Shown: in pieces, positions 44,247 to 52,868 of the stretch
Layout: each line of letters starts with the position of its first letter
Position numbering within the stretch: the first letter of the stretch is position 1
Source: Roseomonas sp. CECT 9278
GTDB lineage: Bacteria; Pseudomonadota; Alphaproteobacteria; Acetobacterales; Acetobacteraceae
Assembly: GCF_918698155.1 (NCBI RefSeq)
Contig: NZ_CAKKLX010000007.1
Coordinates: 62,001 to 126,000, forward strand
DNA length: 64,000 bases
Direction: 5' to 3'
The notes under the pieces: generated by a model
What the model was told of the DNA's origin: nothing
The model's input: only the letters and a program-made list of their open reading frames with translations
Database searches by the model: none
Position numbers and translations under genes: made by a program

Positions 44247-44767
44247 GGTGTCGTCCCAAGGCCCTGCATGATTGCGGCGGGGTCGGCTTGCGCCCCGAAC
44301 CAACGGCCGACCAGATCCGCCGCGCGGCGAATGTGGGTGGTCTCGTCCGTCGTTTTGGACGGCGACACGCCGAGGCGTAGCGGACGAGGTCCCGGGACGA
44401 TGCCGTCGCCGTCGAGCGTCACTGCGCCCAACTGCGCCAGAAAAAGCAGCGCCTCGCGCGTTACTGGCCTGAGCCGGAGGATGCGGTCTGGGAGGTCCAC
44501 AAGGCGGGGCGCGTTTATCGCGGTCCAAGTTCCGAAAGTCGCGTTCGCCCGCTTCGGCAGCAGGGCCCGTATGGCCGGGGGAAGGACAAGTGGCGGGACG
44601 AGGAACGCAAGGGGAAGCGGCAACGGACGCTCTCCCGACCGTCGGTAGCCTGTGACGACACGCGCCACGGTCTCCCCGACGAAGGCCGGGTTGAGGAGGG
44701 CTGCTTGCTCGCCTGGGCGCTCGCGCCAGGGGCGCTCCCAAGCGCTCCTCGACGCAGAATCAGGCAT
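44243..44767 (-). CDS. ABC-3C middle component
   Basis: 174 aa from ATG 44767. It starts with NPAFVGETVARVVTGY and has LPLPLAFLVPPLVLPPAIRA, the pattern of the small helical/winged middle components linking ATPase and effector. It overlaps both neighbours (8 nt and 4 nt). Family placement rests mainly on operon context and this N-terminal pattern. Confidence 0.75.
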   Translation of the reverse strand: MPDSASRSAWERPWRERPGEQAALLNPAFVGETVARVVTGYRRSGERPLPLPLAFLVPPLVLPPAIRALLPKRANATFGTWTAINAPRLVDLPDRILRLRPVTREALLFLAQLGAVTLDGDGIVPGPRPLRLGVSPSKTTDETTHIRRAADLVGRWFGAQADPAAIMQGLGTTP

Positions 44768-45968
44768 CGTCGTCCTTGAACATGGTTCGGAAGTCGCGGT
44801 GCCATCCCACCCGGAGATGGTCTGCGAGCATGTGGTAGGAGCCTACGCACACGAACCGCGCGTCCGTCCCGCGGAAGGGGAAGCGCGCCTCGCTTTCCAC
44901 CCATCGGTAAATCGCTGCCCCGGCGGCCTGGAGCGTCGCTGCCTCGCAGGTGGGGTCTGCGTGATCGTCGCACATCGCCTCGAACCGTGCCTCCCACTCC
45001 TCCGTCAAGGTCGCCTCGAACAATGCAACCTCGTCGTCTAGGGTGAGGTGGTCGCGCAGCCACTGGGACCGCTGAGCGAACGCGCGATAGTAGTCACGCT
45101 TCGCATTCGTGATCCTCTGTCGCCCGATCCCCACGCCCTGCAACTGACGGACGAACCTGAAGGCTTCGTACCCCGCCGCCTCCTCGTCCGACGGTACTGC
45201 ATCGGCGAAGGATATTGGGAGTGCGTCTCGCCGGAACCACTCCCTGACCTCTTCCAGCTTCGTCTCCAGGTCTGCAATCGCGATGCGCCCCGGAGGCTGC
45301 GACATCAAGGCCCGGCACACGCGCGGCCACCACCAGCCCTCCAAGAGTTCGCGGGCCGCGGACGCCTTGCCGCGAGGCACAGCGAGTTGGAGTTGCCTGT
45401 CGAGGACCCCCTCAAGGTCGCCCAGGGTCGGCTGATGGTCCAGTACCTCGACCGAGGTGAGGAGCGAGGCACGCATTTCAGGAGTCAGGGAGAGAAACGC
45501 CTCGAAAGCGGGTGCAAGGTCGCGGCTACGGGAGGTGCCAGCCACCTCGGTGAGCAGGCGAAGCGCCTCGTCCGGGTTGCGCCGCTGGGCTGAGAGCAGG
45601 CCGGAGGTGGGGCGCAGGCAGGATGCTGCCGACCCGGCGGGTGCTGTCCCGGTCGTAATGAGCACGAGCCGACAGCGTGTAGGTAACGACGGGTCTTCGG
45701 CTACCTGAGATGCCCAGACCCGTATGGTCTTCCACAAATCGCTGCTTGCGTCCGTCAAGCTCGCAGTCCGACTCAGGTGATGCTTGGTCTGCAGGAGCTC
45801 AATAGGGCTCCCCTCTCGTTCGAAAGCCACATCGTCCAGAAGCTCGATAGATATCTCAACGCCTGTACTTGCGTTGACGTGGGGCAAGGCAAGGGCGAGA
45901 CCAAGGCGCGCTTGGTAAAGGTATCCGGCTGCCGAAGCAGCCGCGCTGAACTGCCCTGGCGAATCCAA
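44760..45968 (-). CDS. ABC-3C effector: nuclease-like N-terminus plus ABC-3C C-terminal domain
   Basis: 402 aa from TTG 45968 (AAGGA upstream); no ATG fits. The N-terminal domain has GYLYQARLGLALAL, IELLDDVAFE (Glu42, Asp45-46) and LLQTKHH (Gln60, Lys62), a PD-(D/E)xK layout like DUF4297 nucleases. The C-terminal half has the ABC-3C effector pattern with RITNAKRDYYRAFAQRSQW and many acidic/aromatic residues. It would cut nucleic acid when released by the ATPase complex. First gene of the operon. Confidence 0.75.
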   Translation of the reverse strand: MDSPGQFSAAASAAGYLYQARLGLALALPHVNASTGVEISIELLDDVAFEREGSPIELLQTKHHLSRTASLTDASSDLWKTIRVWASQVAEDPSLPTRCRLVLITTGTAPAGSAASCLRPTSGLLSAQRRNPDEALRLLTEVAGTSRSRDLAPAFEAFLSLTPEMRASLLTSVEVLDHQPTLGDLEGVLDRQLQLAVPRGKASAARELLEGWWWPRVCRALMSQPPGRIAIADLETKLEEVREWFRRDALPISFADAVPSDEEAAGYEAFRFVRQLQGVGIGRQRITNAKRDYYRAFAQRSQWLRDHLTLDDEVALFEATLTEEWEARFEAMCDDHADPTCEAATLQAAGAAIYRWVESEARFPFRGTDARFVCVGSYHMLADHLRVGWHRDFRTMFKDDDA

Positions 45969-46174
45969 GCACGATTCCTTTCGCTTATAGGATCACCATG
46001 GATGCCCCGGTTTGCAAGGCTTCGTGGCCCACTGCAGTGGCTGGAGTGGCCGGTAATGAGTCCGGCCTGATGAGCTGCTAGCCGGCAGAGTTCTACCGGC
46101 CGCTTTCGGGAGAGCGCAAAGAACTCGTGACCGACCGATCTGGGCGCAGCGCGGAGGCGGATGCAGGCGCCGCG
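45969..46174. other. Intergenic region
   Basis: 206 bp between the Toprim gene end and the ABC-3C operon. It should hold the ABC-3C promoter; no clear hexamers were seen. Confidence 0.3.
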
Positions 46175-47224
46175 CTAACCGCCCAGCCCGACATCAGCCG
46201 GCTGCGGCAACAGCAGGCAGGTTGCATCCTCAGGTGCAAGCTGGGCGCGTAGCCACGCAGCCGCCTCGGCAGAGCCCAGTTGGCGGAGATCGTCGTCGAA
46301 GTCGCGGGCGCGTGGGCGAAGCACGAACGGCTCGATGAAATGATAGCCTGCGCGGCCGGCCAGGGACTGCGCAGCATGCATGCCCGCGTCGTCGTTATCC
46401 TGGGAGATGTAGATGCGTTTGAGCCCTGCTTGCAGCACCAGGGCTGTGAGATGGCTTGCCGATAGAGCGGCGATCATCGGCATCTTGGGCAGGACACAGC
46501 GCAGGGCCAGCACGGTCTCAATACCCTCGCCGATAGCGACGACGTCCTGCACGAGGCCGAACCGTACGCCATTGCCGAGCAGCCGCCCCATCGCGCGCCG
46601 AGGCGTCGCGATCGGCGCCTTGCCACTGCCATCGCGGGCGAGCCACGTGCGGTGCACGCCGGTGATCGCGCCGTCGAGATCCGTCACCGCGGCGAGCATC
46701 GCGGGCCACGTCTCGACCGGCGCCTTCTCGTCAGCGCGGTAGTAGCAGCGCGGGTGGAACCGCAGCGCGGGCAGATCGTCCAGGTAGGTGATGCCGCGCG
46801 CGCGCAGGTAGGTCTCGGCCAGCGTCCCCTTGATTGGCTGTCCGGCGTGGAACAGCCGGCGCGCCGCATCCGGCGAGCCGGCGGCGACAGGCGCGCGCGG
46901 CTCGGGCCGCTGGGGAGCGGGCAGGCTCAGGAACCGCCGCCCCTCCTCCAGCACGTCGCGCAGGCTGTCGAGGCCGCATGCCCGGGCGATCAGGTCCAAC
47001 AGGTCGCCATGCTCGCCCGTCGCGGCGTCGGTCCACTTCCCGGCGGCGCCGCGGCCCGCCTCAGGCCCGTGCAGCCGCACGAACAGGCTGCGCCCCGGCG
47101 TATTGGCGACATCGCCCACGGTCCACCAACGGCCCTCGCGCCGGCCGTTGGAGAGGTAGTGGCGGCAGACCGCCTCGGCGTTGCGGGCCAGGCGGCGCGC
47201 GAGCGCGGCGGCATCCTCGCGCAT
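46175..47224 (-). CDS. Toprim-domain primase-like protein
   Basis: 349 aa. The N-terminal half holds DUF7146-like sequence (RSLFVRLHGPEAGRGAAGKW); the C-terminal Toprim domain has AIGEGIET (Glu) and ISQDNDDAGMHAA (Asp-x-Asp). ATG 47224 is preferred over 47236 because GGAGGG lies just upstream. It probably primes replication or single-strand fill-in of ICE DNA after transfer. Confidence 0.82.
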   Translation of the reverse strand: MREDAAALARRLARNAEAVCRHYLSNGRREGRWWTVGDVANTPGRSLFVRLHGPEAGRGAAGKWTDAATGEHGDLLDLIARACGLDSLRDVLEEGRRFLSLPAPQRPEPRAPVAAGSPDAARRLFHAGQPIKGTLAETYLRARGITYLDDLPALRFHPRCYYRADEKAPVETWPAMLAAVTDLDGAITGVHRTWLARDGSGKAPIATPRRAMGRLLGNGVRFGLVQDVVAIGEGIETVLALRCVLPKMPMIAALSASHLTALVLQAGLKRIYISQDNDDAGMHAAQSLAGRAGYHFIEPFVLRPRARDFDDDLRQLGSAEAAAWLRAQLAPEDATCLLLPQPADVGLGG

Positions 47225-47242
47225 CGATCCCTCCATGAAGAT

Positions 47243-47268
47243 GCGGGCCCGCGTTGCGACGGGCCCGC
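47243..47268. terminator. Strong GC hairpin between parB-like and Toprim genes
   Basis: GCGGGCCCG (47243-47251) and CGGGCCCGC (47260-47268) form a 9-bp perfect stem with an 8-nt loop. It lies after the parB-like stop and before the Toprim start, so it may terminate or attenuate transcription; no U tract follows on the minus strand. Confidence 0.45.
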
Positions 47269-47286
47269 GAGGTGCAGGGAGGCCGG

Positions 47287-49407
47287 TTACTCGGCGGCGA
47301 TGGCGGCTGTGGGGATCGCCGCGGCGTCAGTGTCTTCGGCCGGCGGCGCCGAGGCGATGGCCGGTTCGCCGCCGTCGGCCGCCGATTCCGCTTCGCCCTC
47401 CGGCGCCGCCTCGGTCTCCGGCTCCACCGCGGCGAAGACCTGGCCCGGCGTGCGCAGCGGCTCGGGCACCCAACCGGTGCCGGCGAGCAGCTCTTCGGCC
47501 GCCGTCGCCATCTCCGCCTTCTTCAGACCGGCGATGCGCTCCGCCGTCCGCGCGCCGCGCGCCTCCCGCACGGCGGCGAGGATGCGGCCCTTGGTGACGC
47601 GGCCGAGATAGGCCTCCGCTGTCGGGCGCCAGCCGACCGCGGCCATGTCGAGGCTGACCGCCTCGGCGATGCGGTCGGCATGCGCGATCGCCTTGGGCCG
47701 GCGGTTGTAGGCCTCGTGCACGGCGTTGATCGTCAGCCCGACACAGTGCGCAAACAGCGCCTCGCGGCTGTCGGCGTCGAAGCCGGCGAGGACCGGCCAG
47801 AGCTCACCAGGCTCCGTCGGCATCTGCGCTTGCCAGCGCGCGTGGCGGGCCTCGATGGCGCGTGCCGAGGCGGTGTCGGCGAGGCCGGGCGCCTGGGCCG
47901 AGAACAGCGCGCTTTTCGGCTCGATCTCCAGGCAGGAGTCGAGGCCGTAGCGGTAGAACAGTTTTAGGCAGAGGGCGTGCAGCGCCGAAAGATGCGCCAC
48001 CTGCGGATCGGCGGCGAGCGCGTCGCGCAGCGCGAGGGTGCGGTGCGCGGTGAGCTCGGTCAGCAGGCGGTCGGGCAGTGGGCGGATGCCCTCGTCCTCC
48101 TCCGGCGGCTCGGCGGGCGGGATGGCCGTGCCGGTCTCGGGCTCGGCCGTGGTCTCGCCCTCCGGCTCCGGCTCGGCCGGGGGCTGGTCGGTCCCGACCT
48201 GTTCGTCCTCGGGCGCCGCGGCGACCGGCGGCTCGTCCTCCGGCAGGACATAGCCGCGCTCGACGCGCAGCGCGCCCGAGCCATCGATGCTGACGAAGAC
48301 GCCGGCGCGCGCCGTCTCCTCGGGGTCGTAGGCGACGGGCCGGTCCTCGAAGGCGGCCAGCGCCTCCTCGATCTCGGCCAGGCGCCGGTCGGTCTCCTCC
48401 GGCACCTCGTCGGCCTCGGCGCAGTCCTGCTCCAGCCGGTCGAACTCGGCCTGAAGCGCATCCCGTCGCGCCGTCTCCTCCTCGGTGAGCGGCTGCGCCT
48501 CGCCGGCCAGGCGGCGCAGGCCGTAGGTGTGGCCGTAAGGGAAGTCGGGCGCGGCCTCGACCCAGCGCCAGCCCTCGGCGCGGATCGCCTCGGCCTCGCG
48601 CTCAAGCCGCTCGCGCGCGAGGCGGTCGAGCAGCCCGGCATCCTGCCACCAGCCGCCATCGTCCGGCTGGAACAGGTCGCGGAGGATCAGCCCACCCGCC
48701 GCCTCGTAGGCCTCGGCGCCGACGAAGCGCGCCCGCTTGTCGGAGGCACGCACGGCGCCCTCGGTCAGAAGGCGGCGGATCTGGTAGGGCTCCTTGGCGT
48801 AGGAGCGCTGCAGCGCCTCCCACACCTGCTCCTGGCGCTGGTGGTCGGGGCTGACGGTGAAGGCCATCAGCTGCTCGAGCGTCATCCCGTCCTCGGCGTA
48901 GAGGTCGAGGAGGCGCGGCGAGACCGCGGCGAGGCGTAGTCGCTGCCGGACCACGCCGACCGAGACGAAGAAGGCCGCGGCGATCTCCTCCTCCGAGCGG
49001 CCGCGCTCGCGCAGCGCCTGGAAGGCGCGGAACTGGTCGAGCGGGTGCAGCGGGGCGCGCTGCACATTCTCGGCCAGGCTGTCCTCCTCGGCGATGCCCT
49101 CGGTGCGGATGATGCAGGGGATCGGCACGGTGCGGGCGAGGCGCTTCTGCTTCACGAGCAGTTCGAGCGCGCGGAAGCGCCGGCCGCCGGAGGGCACCTC
49201 GAACATGCCGGTCTCGCGACCGTCCTCGTCCAGCACTCGGCGGACGGTGAGGCTCTGCAGCAGGGTGCGCCGGGCGATGTCCTCGGCCAGCTCCTCGACG
49301 GCGATGCCGGCCTTGATGCGGCGGACATTCGCCTGGCTGAGGACGAGGCGGTTGAAGGGGATGTCGCGCGAGGCGGAGAGCGCGACCTTCGGGGCGGGCT
49401 TCGACAT
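47287..49407 (-). CDS. ParB/RepB-like protein, long form
   Basis: 706 aa. An N-terminal ParB domain (about residues 15-130: NVRRIKAGIAVEELAEDIAR, SGGRRFRALELLVK, AEDSLAENVQRAPLHP with one letter omitted before S) is followed by an HTH (GRSEEEIAAAFFVSVGVVRQ) and a long acidic, Pro/Glu-rich extension (about 380-480), then a helical tail. Much longer than chromosomal ParB (about 300 aa), as is usual for this ICE group. Likely DNA-binding for maintenance or regulation; no parA is present nearby. Confidence 0.82.
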   Translation of the reverse strand: MSKPAPKVALSASRDIPFNRLVLSQANVRRIKAGIAVEELAEDIARRTLLQSLTVRRVLDEDGRETGMFEVPSGGRRFRALELLVKQKRLARTVPIPCIIRTEGIAEEDSLAENVQRAPLHPLDQFRAFQALRERGRSEEEIAAAFFVSVGVVRQRLRLAAVSPRLLDLYAEDGMTLEQLMAFTVSPDHQRQEQVWEALQRSYAKEPYQIRRLLTEGAVRASDKRARFVGAEAYEAAGGLILRDLFQPDDGGWWQDAGLLDRLARERLEREAEAIRAEGWRWVEAAPDFPYGHTYGLRRLAGEAQPLTEEETARRDALQAEFDRLEQDCAEADEVPEETDRRLAEIEEALAAFEDRPVAYDPEETARAGVFVSIDGSGALRVERGYVLPEDEPPVAAAPEDEQVGTDQPPAEPEPEGETTAEPETGTAIPPAEPPEEDEGIRPLPDRLLTELTAHRTLALRDALAADPQVAHLSALHALCLKLFYRYGLDSCLEIEPKSALFSAQAPGLADTASARAIEARHARWQAQMPTEPGELWPVLAGFDADSREALFAHCVGLTINAVHEAYNRRPKAIAHADRIAEAVSLDMAAVGWRPTAEAYLGRVTKGRILAAVREARGARTAERIAGLKKAEMATAAEELLAGTGWVPEPLRTPGQVFAAVEPETEAAPEGEAESAADGGEPAIASAPPAEDTDAAAIPTAAIAAE

Positions 49408-49480
49408 GGGGGTTCTCCATGACGGGCCGGCCGGGAGCCTCTCTCCTGACCTTCAACCCGTCACGAAGACCGCCTCGGCC
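49408..49480 (-). repeat. Leader repeat of parB-like gene (pairs with 50866-50950)
   Basis: Immediately upstream of ATG 49407. TGACGGG (49420-49426) and CCCGTCA (49457-49463) are complementary. The shared sequence GGTTCTCCATGACGGGCCGG is also found at the ardC start, including the GGAGAACC ribosome-binding site on the minus strand. Confidence 0.65.
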
Positions 49481-49483
49481 CTC

Positions 49484-49900
49484 TCACTCTCTCCGCGCCG
49501 CCATTACGACGGGAGGCAGGTTCCACACCTCCGCGCCGGCCGCGCGATAGGCATCCGCGATAGCCGCGAGCGGCGCGTAGGAGAAGGCACCCCAAGGCGG
49601 TGCGCTTGCGGGCTCACCGACCGCCACCATTGGGCCGCGTACCGCGAGATCGCAGACGACCTCGAAGGGGAGAGCGCGGCTGTCGATCACCGGCAGGCCA
49701 GCGGCGATGCAGGCCGTCTTGATGGTCTCGTAGTCATGCCCGCTGAGAAATGCGCCGCGGGCGAAGTACAGGGTGAAGCCGCCGCGGCCGATAGCGAGGT
49801 GGCCCCCCTCCGTGGTCAGTGCTTCGCGGATGTAGTGGCCGTAGCGCTCCTCCGCCTCTGGCAGGATGAGCGGGGCAGTGGCGTTGCGCCCGCGGGTCAC
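49484..49900 (-). CDS. Conserved ICE protein of unknown function downstream of ardC
   Basis: 138 aa from GTG 49900, overlapping the ardC stop (GTGA). The sequence has GHYIREALTTEGGHLAIGRG and FLSGHDYETIKTACIAAGLP; no motif recognised. The coupling to ardC suggests a joint function. Confidence 0.65.
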   Translation of the reverse strand: MTRGRNATAPLILPEAEERYGHYIREALTTEGGHLAIGRGGFTLYFARGAFLSGHDYETIKTACIAAGLPVIDSRALPFEVVCDLAVRGPMVAVGEPASAPPWGAFSYAPLAAIADAYRAAGAEVWNLPPVVMAARRE

Positions 49901-50865
49901 GATACCACCTCTGCCGCGTCCGCGTCGGCGTTGACCGCTTCGGTCTCGGGCGCGAAGGCGAGCAGGTAGTCCGCCCCCTTCGATGCCGCGCTCGCCGCGC
50001 GGACGATCGCGCGATTGTCCTCGCGCAGCACTTCCAGCCAGGAGCCGACATAGTCGGCGTGCCGCACCGTCGGCACGATGCCGAGCGCGGCGCACGTGAA
50101 GGCTGCGGTCATCTCGGCGACCAGCTCCTCCTGCGCGTACTTCTTCGAGCCGAAGCTGTTGGCGATCTCGCGGCCGAGGCGAGATGATTGCCCCGTCCAG
50201 TGGCCGAGCTCATGCAGCGCGGTCCGGTGCCAGTCGATCGGCTGGAAATAGGCCTGCGGCGGCGGCACGCGGATGAAGTCGCCTAGCACGTCGTAGTACG
50301 CGCGCTCCCCACCGATGCGAAGGTCGGCGCCGGAGGTAGCGATCAGCGCCTGGACCCGCGGCTCGATGAGCGAGGTATCCGCAGGCGGCGCCGTCGCGGC
50401 GAGCTCGGGCGGCAGGCCGTCGCACTGCTCGACATTGAAGACGGTGAAGCGCTTGAGGAAGTGGATCGCGCGGGCGTCCGTGCCCGTCTCCTGCGCGCGC
50501 TGCCGCTCCTCGCCGGGGATGAAGCGGTCGGCGTAGACGACGGTCGTGCCGCGCTCGCCCTTGCGCACGCTGCCGCCCAACGCGAGCGCCTGGCGAAAGG
50601 TGAGCCAGCTCTGGCCGGCGTAGCCGCGCTCGACGACGGCGCCCCAGAGGATCAGCACGTTAATCCCGGAGTAGCGTCGACTGGTCACGGCGTTCTTCGG
50701 CAGCGCGATTGGTGCGGCGACACCGGAGGTTCCCCAGGGCTGCACCCAGGGCAAGCGCCCGGCCTCGAGCTCGGCGATGATCCTGTCGGTGATCTCGTCG
50801 TAGAGGTTCGCGCGGTCACCCGAGGCTCGGCCGCTCGGGGCCGGCCGTGTCGCGGAGCGGGTCAT
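49897..50865 (-). CDS. ardC: ArdC-like antirestriction protein (ssDNA-binding, metallopeptidase fold)
   Basis: 322 aa. An N-terminal ArdC ssDNA-binding domain (DUF1738; YDEITDRIIAELEAGRLPWV, RYSGINVLILWG) precedes a zincin domain with HELGHW (ALHELGHWTG) and the third ligand segment YAQEELVAEMTAAF. It protects entering single-stranded ICE DNA from host restriction. The start ATG 50865 follows GGAGAACC. Confidence 0.88.
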   Translation of the reverse strand: MTRSATRPAPSGRASGDRANLYDEITDRIIAELEAGRLPWVQPWGTSGVAAPIALPKNAVTSRRYSGINVLILWGAVVERGYAGQSWLTFRQALALGGSVRKGERGTTVVYADRFIPGEERQRAQETGTDARAIHFLKRFTVFNVEQCDGLPPELAATAPPADTSLIEPRVQALIATSGADLRIGGERAYYDVLGDFIRVPPPQAYFQPIDWHRTALHELGHWTGQSSRLGREIANSFGSKKYAQEELVAEMTAAFTCAALGIVPTVRHADYVGSWLEVLREDNRAIVRAASAASKGADYLLAFAPETEAVNADADAAEVVS

Positions 50866-50950
50866 GGTGGTTCTCCATGACGGGCCGGCCTCGAGCCTCT
50901 CTCTCGGCCCCGAAACCCGTCACGGCGATAGCCGCCAAACTCTCACACTC
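50866..50950 (-). repeat. Leader repeat of ardC (pairs with 49408-49480)
   Basis: TGACGGG (50878-50884) and CCCGTCA (50916-50922) complement each other, and the flanks (GGTTCTCCATGACGGGCCGG, then GAGCCTCTCTC, then CTCTCAC) repeat those before the parB-like gene. Confidence 0.65.
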
Positions 50951-51098
50951 TTCGGCGCGGTCAGACGTTTGCGTTGCCAGCGGATCACCATCCGATTTGC
51001 ACGCAGCGACGCGACGCGGCACTACGGCGTTCAATCTCGGCTTTTCTCTGCTCGATAGATGCCGCTGCATGGCGATAGCGATCGTCACGGAGCGGCAC

Positions 51099-51377
51099 AT
51101 GTCCGAGAATCAGCGCAGCTTCCCCGCTCTTCGCCGAACCCTTCGACGGCACGAGCTTCGGGATCTCGTCCCACTATCGGACACGACGATCTACGAGCTG
51201 GAGCAGAGGGGCGAGTTTCCACGACGCTTCCATCTGACGCCGCGTTGCGTGGCTTGGGATTACGCAGAAATCGCAGCATGGCTCGCGGAGCGGCGGCACG
51301 GCACTGACCGTGGCGCATCAATGCGCGCGCCAATACCCGATGTCAGGATGCGGCGGACACGGCCTGTGAAGGCATGA
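51099..51377 (+). CDS. AlpA-like HTH regulator/excisionase next to integrase
   Basis: 92 aa, AlpA fold (LRDLVPLSDTTIYELEQRGE, FPRRFHLTPRCVAWDYAEIA, WLAERR). ATG 51099 has GGAG 6 nt upstream. It converges on the integrase gene, and the 3' ends overlap by 35 bp. AlpA proteins act as excisionases or activators of P4-type integrases. Confidence 0.8.
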   Translation: MSENQRSFPALRRTLRRHELRDLVPLSDTTIYELEQRGEFPRRFHLTPRCVAWDYAEIAAWLAERRHGTDRGASMRAPIPDVRMRRTRPVKA

Positions 51378-51867
51378 CGTCTGTGGGCCCAAGCTGCATC
51401 GCCGGCGGATAGAGCGTGGGCACCCGCTTCTGTCCGCTGCACCATGCGTCGATCATGTCCGCCCACTCCTGGAGCATGTGTCGACGCTGCGGCTCATACT
51501 CCGCCTTGTTGTAGACACCGCGCGATGATCGATTGTCCTCATGGGCAAGGCTTTTCTCGATCCAGTCGCTGTTGAAGCCGAGCTCGTTCAGCAACGTCGC
51601 GCCAGTGCGCCGCAGGTCGTGCACCGTGAAGGCGCCCAACGGCAGCCCGCTGGTCTTCGCACGCCCGACAACCGCGTAGATGACGCGATTGAAGGTCGCA
51701 CGGGACATCGGCTGGTCGGCCTCATAGCGAGAGGGCAACACATAGGGTGAATTGCCAGCGCAGGTTTTCAGCGCGACCATGATGTCGAGTGCCTGTCGCG
51801 CGAGATAGACGTTGTGCGCGCGCGAGCGCTTCATGCGCTCCTTCGGAATAGTCCAGACAGCGTTCTC
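51343..51867 (-). pseudogene. int: Tyrosine integrase, C-terminal part (separated by IS insertion)
   Basis: 174 codons starting ENAVWTIPKERMKRSRAHN, containing the catalytic box HDLRRTGAT and HEDNRSSRGVYNKAEY with the nucleophile Tyr. It joins in frame to the N-terminal part at 53834-54589 once the IS and one target copy are removed, giving a 426-aa P4-type integrase. An ATG at 51834 could start a fragment, but it would lack the first catalytic Arg. Confidence 0.9.
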
Positions 51868-51875
51868 AAAATCTA
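51868..51875. repeat. 8-bp target-site duplication, left copy
   Basis: AAAATCTA, identical to 53834-53841 on the other side of the IS1595-family element. Eight bp is the normal duplication for this family. Confidence 0.92.
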
Positions 51876-51908
51876 GGTGCCTATATACGTGTATGACCTT
51901 GCCGCACC

Positions 51909-52868
51909 TTACGGCTTGGGTAACCCCTTCTTTAGGCGCCGCCCGACCAGCTTCACGTCTTCGGCCGCCGGAAGGCTCTCAGGCATCACGCCGCCAATGT
52001 CCTTGATGGTCTGGCGTACCTTGGCGCCGACTAGGTAATGGGCGCGATTGGCCGCATCTCGCCCCTTGATGCCTTCCCTCCGAAGCTTGTCTTCCGTCTG
52101 CGTCGCGCGAAACAGGTTTGCCGCCAGTTCCGTGCTGCCCATGTGGTCGAGAATGGCCTGCCGAGGCGTCAGGCCCTTTCTGCGCCTGATGCCCGGCACG
52201 TCGAGCCCGCCATATAGGCCCTTGTAGCCCTCCGTTTGAAATATCGCGAAGTCCATGCCCTCGCGCACGCCAGCATTCCGGGCCGCGCTGGCCAAGTTCT
52301 TGTTGTGAACCTTGATCTCGTCCCGAAGGAGGATGCGCCTCTCCTCTTCGGACAATGGGCGGTATTCTTGGGCCTCTTGGTCGGCGATCTCTTGGCGTCG
52401 AGTCTGGATAGCGAAATAGGTCTGCGCGAAGGCAACGGGTCGCTTCTTGCTGTCGCCGTTCTGAGCGATGAGATAGCAGGCGTATCGGCTTAGAACGATG
52501 TCATCGATCTCCCGCTCGGCCCCGCTGCCAATGGCGACCATTCTCCCGACGCCGGCAAAATGGTCGGCGCAGTCGTGTCCTGCCTGCTGACAGGCTTCGC
52601 GTGCCTTGGTGACCACGCCCAGGAAGTTGTCCCATTTGGTGTATCCAAGCAGGGTCTGGATATCGCGGGCGTACCAAAACTCGTTGCCGTCGTCGTCAGT
52701 CTGTCCGGCTGCTTCGAACGCCTCAATCAGCTTCTCGATTGTCTCATCGGACGCCCGAAGGGTTTCAGCTGCCCGAACCTCGGCTGGATTGGTGCGCGCA
52801 AGGCGTTCCAGGGCCTCGCCGAACGCCATGTTGGCGAGCTTGCGGGATCGGTCTGCGTCGTCGCTCAT
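51909..52868 (-). CDS. dinD: DinD-like DNA-damage protein, IS passenger
   Basis: 319 aa. A BRO-N-like start (FWYARDIQTLLGYTKWDNFL) and central YFAIQTRRQEI plus GMDFAIFQTEGYKGLYGGL are typical of DinD. E. coli DinD inhibits RecA strand exchange. Its start overlaps the transposase stop (ATGA), so it is coupled to transposase expression. Intact and full length for the family (about 275-320 aa). Confidence 0.85.
   Translation of the reverse strand: MSDDADRSRKLANMAFGEALERLARTNPAEVRAAETLRASDETIEKLIEAFEAAGQTDDDGNEFWYARDIQTLLGYTKWDNFLGVVTKAREACQQAGHDCADHFAGVGRMVAIGSGAEREIDDIVLSRYACYLIAQNGDSKKRPVAFAQTYFAIQTRRQEIADQEAQEYRPLSEEERRILLRDEIKVHNKNLASAARNAGVREGMDFAIFQTEGYKGLYGGLDVPGIRRRKGLTPRQAILDHMGSTELAANLFRATQTEDKLRREGIKGRDAANRAHYLVGAKVRQTIKDIGGVMPESLPAAEDVKLVGRRLKKGLPKP

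Noticed and set aside
51343-51834. Stand-alone 163-aa integrase fragment from ATG 51834 as a functional gene
   Set aside because: It lacks the arm- and core-binding domains and the first catalytic Arg; it is the broken C-terminal part of int.
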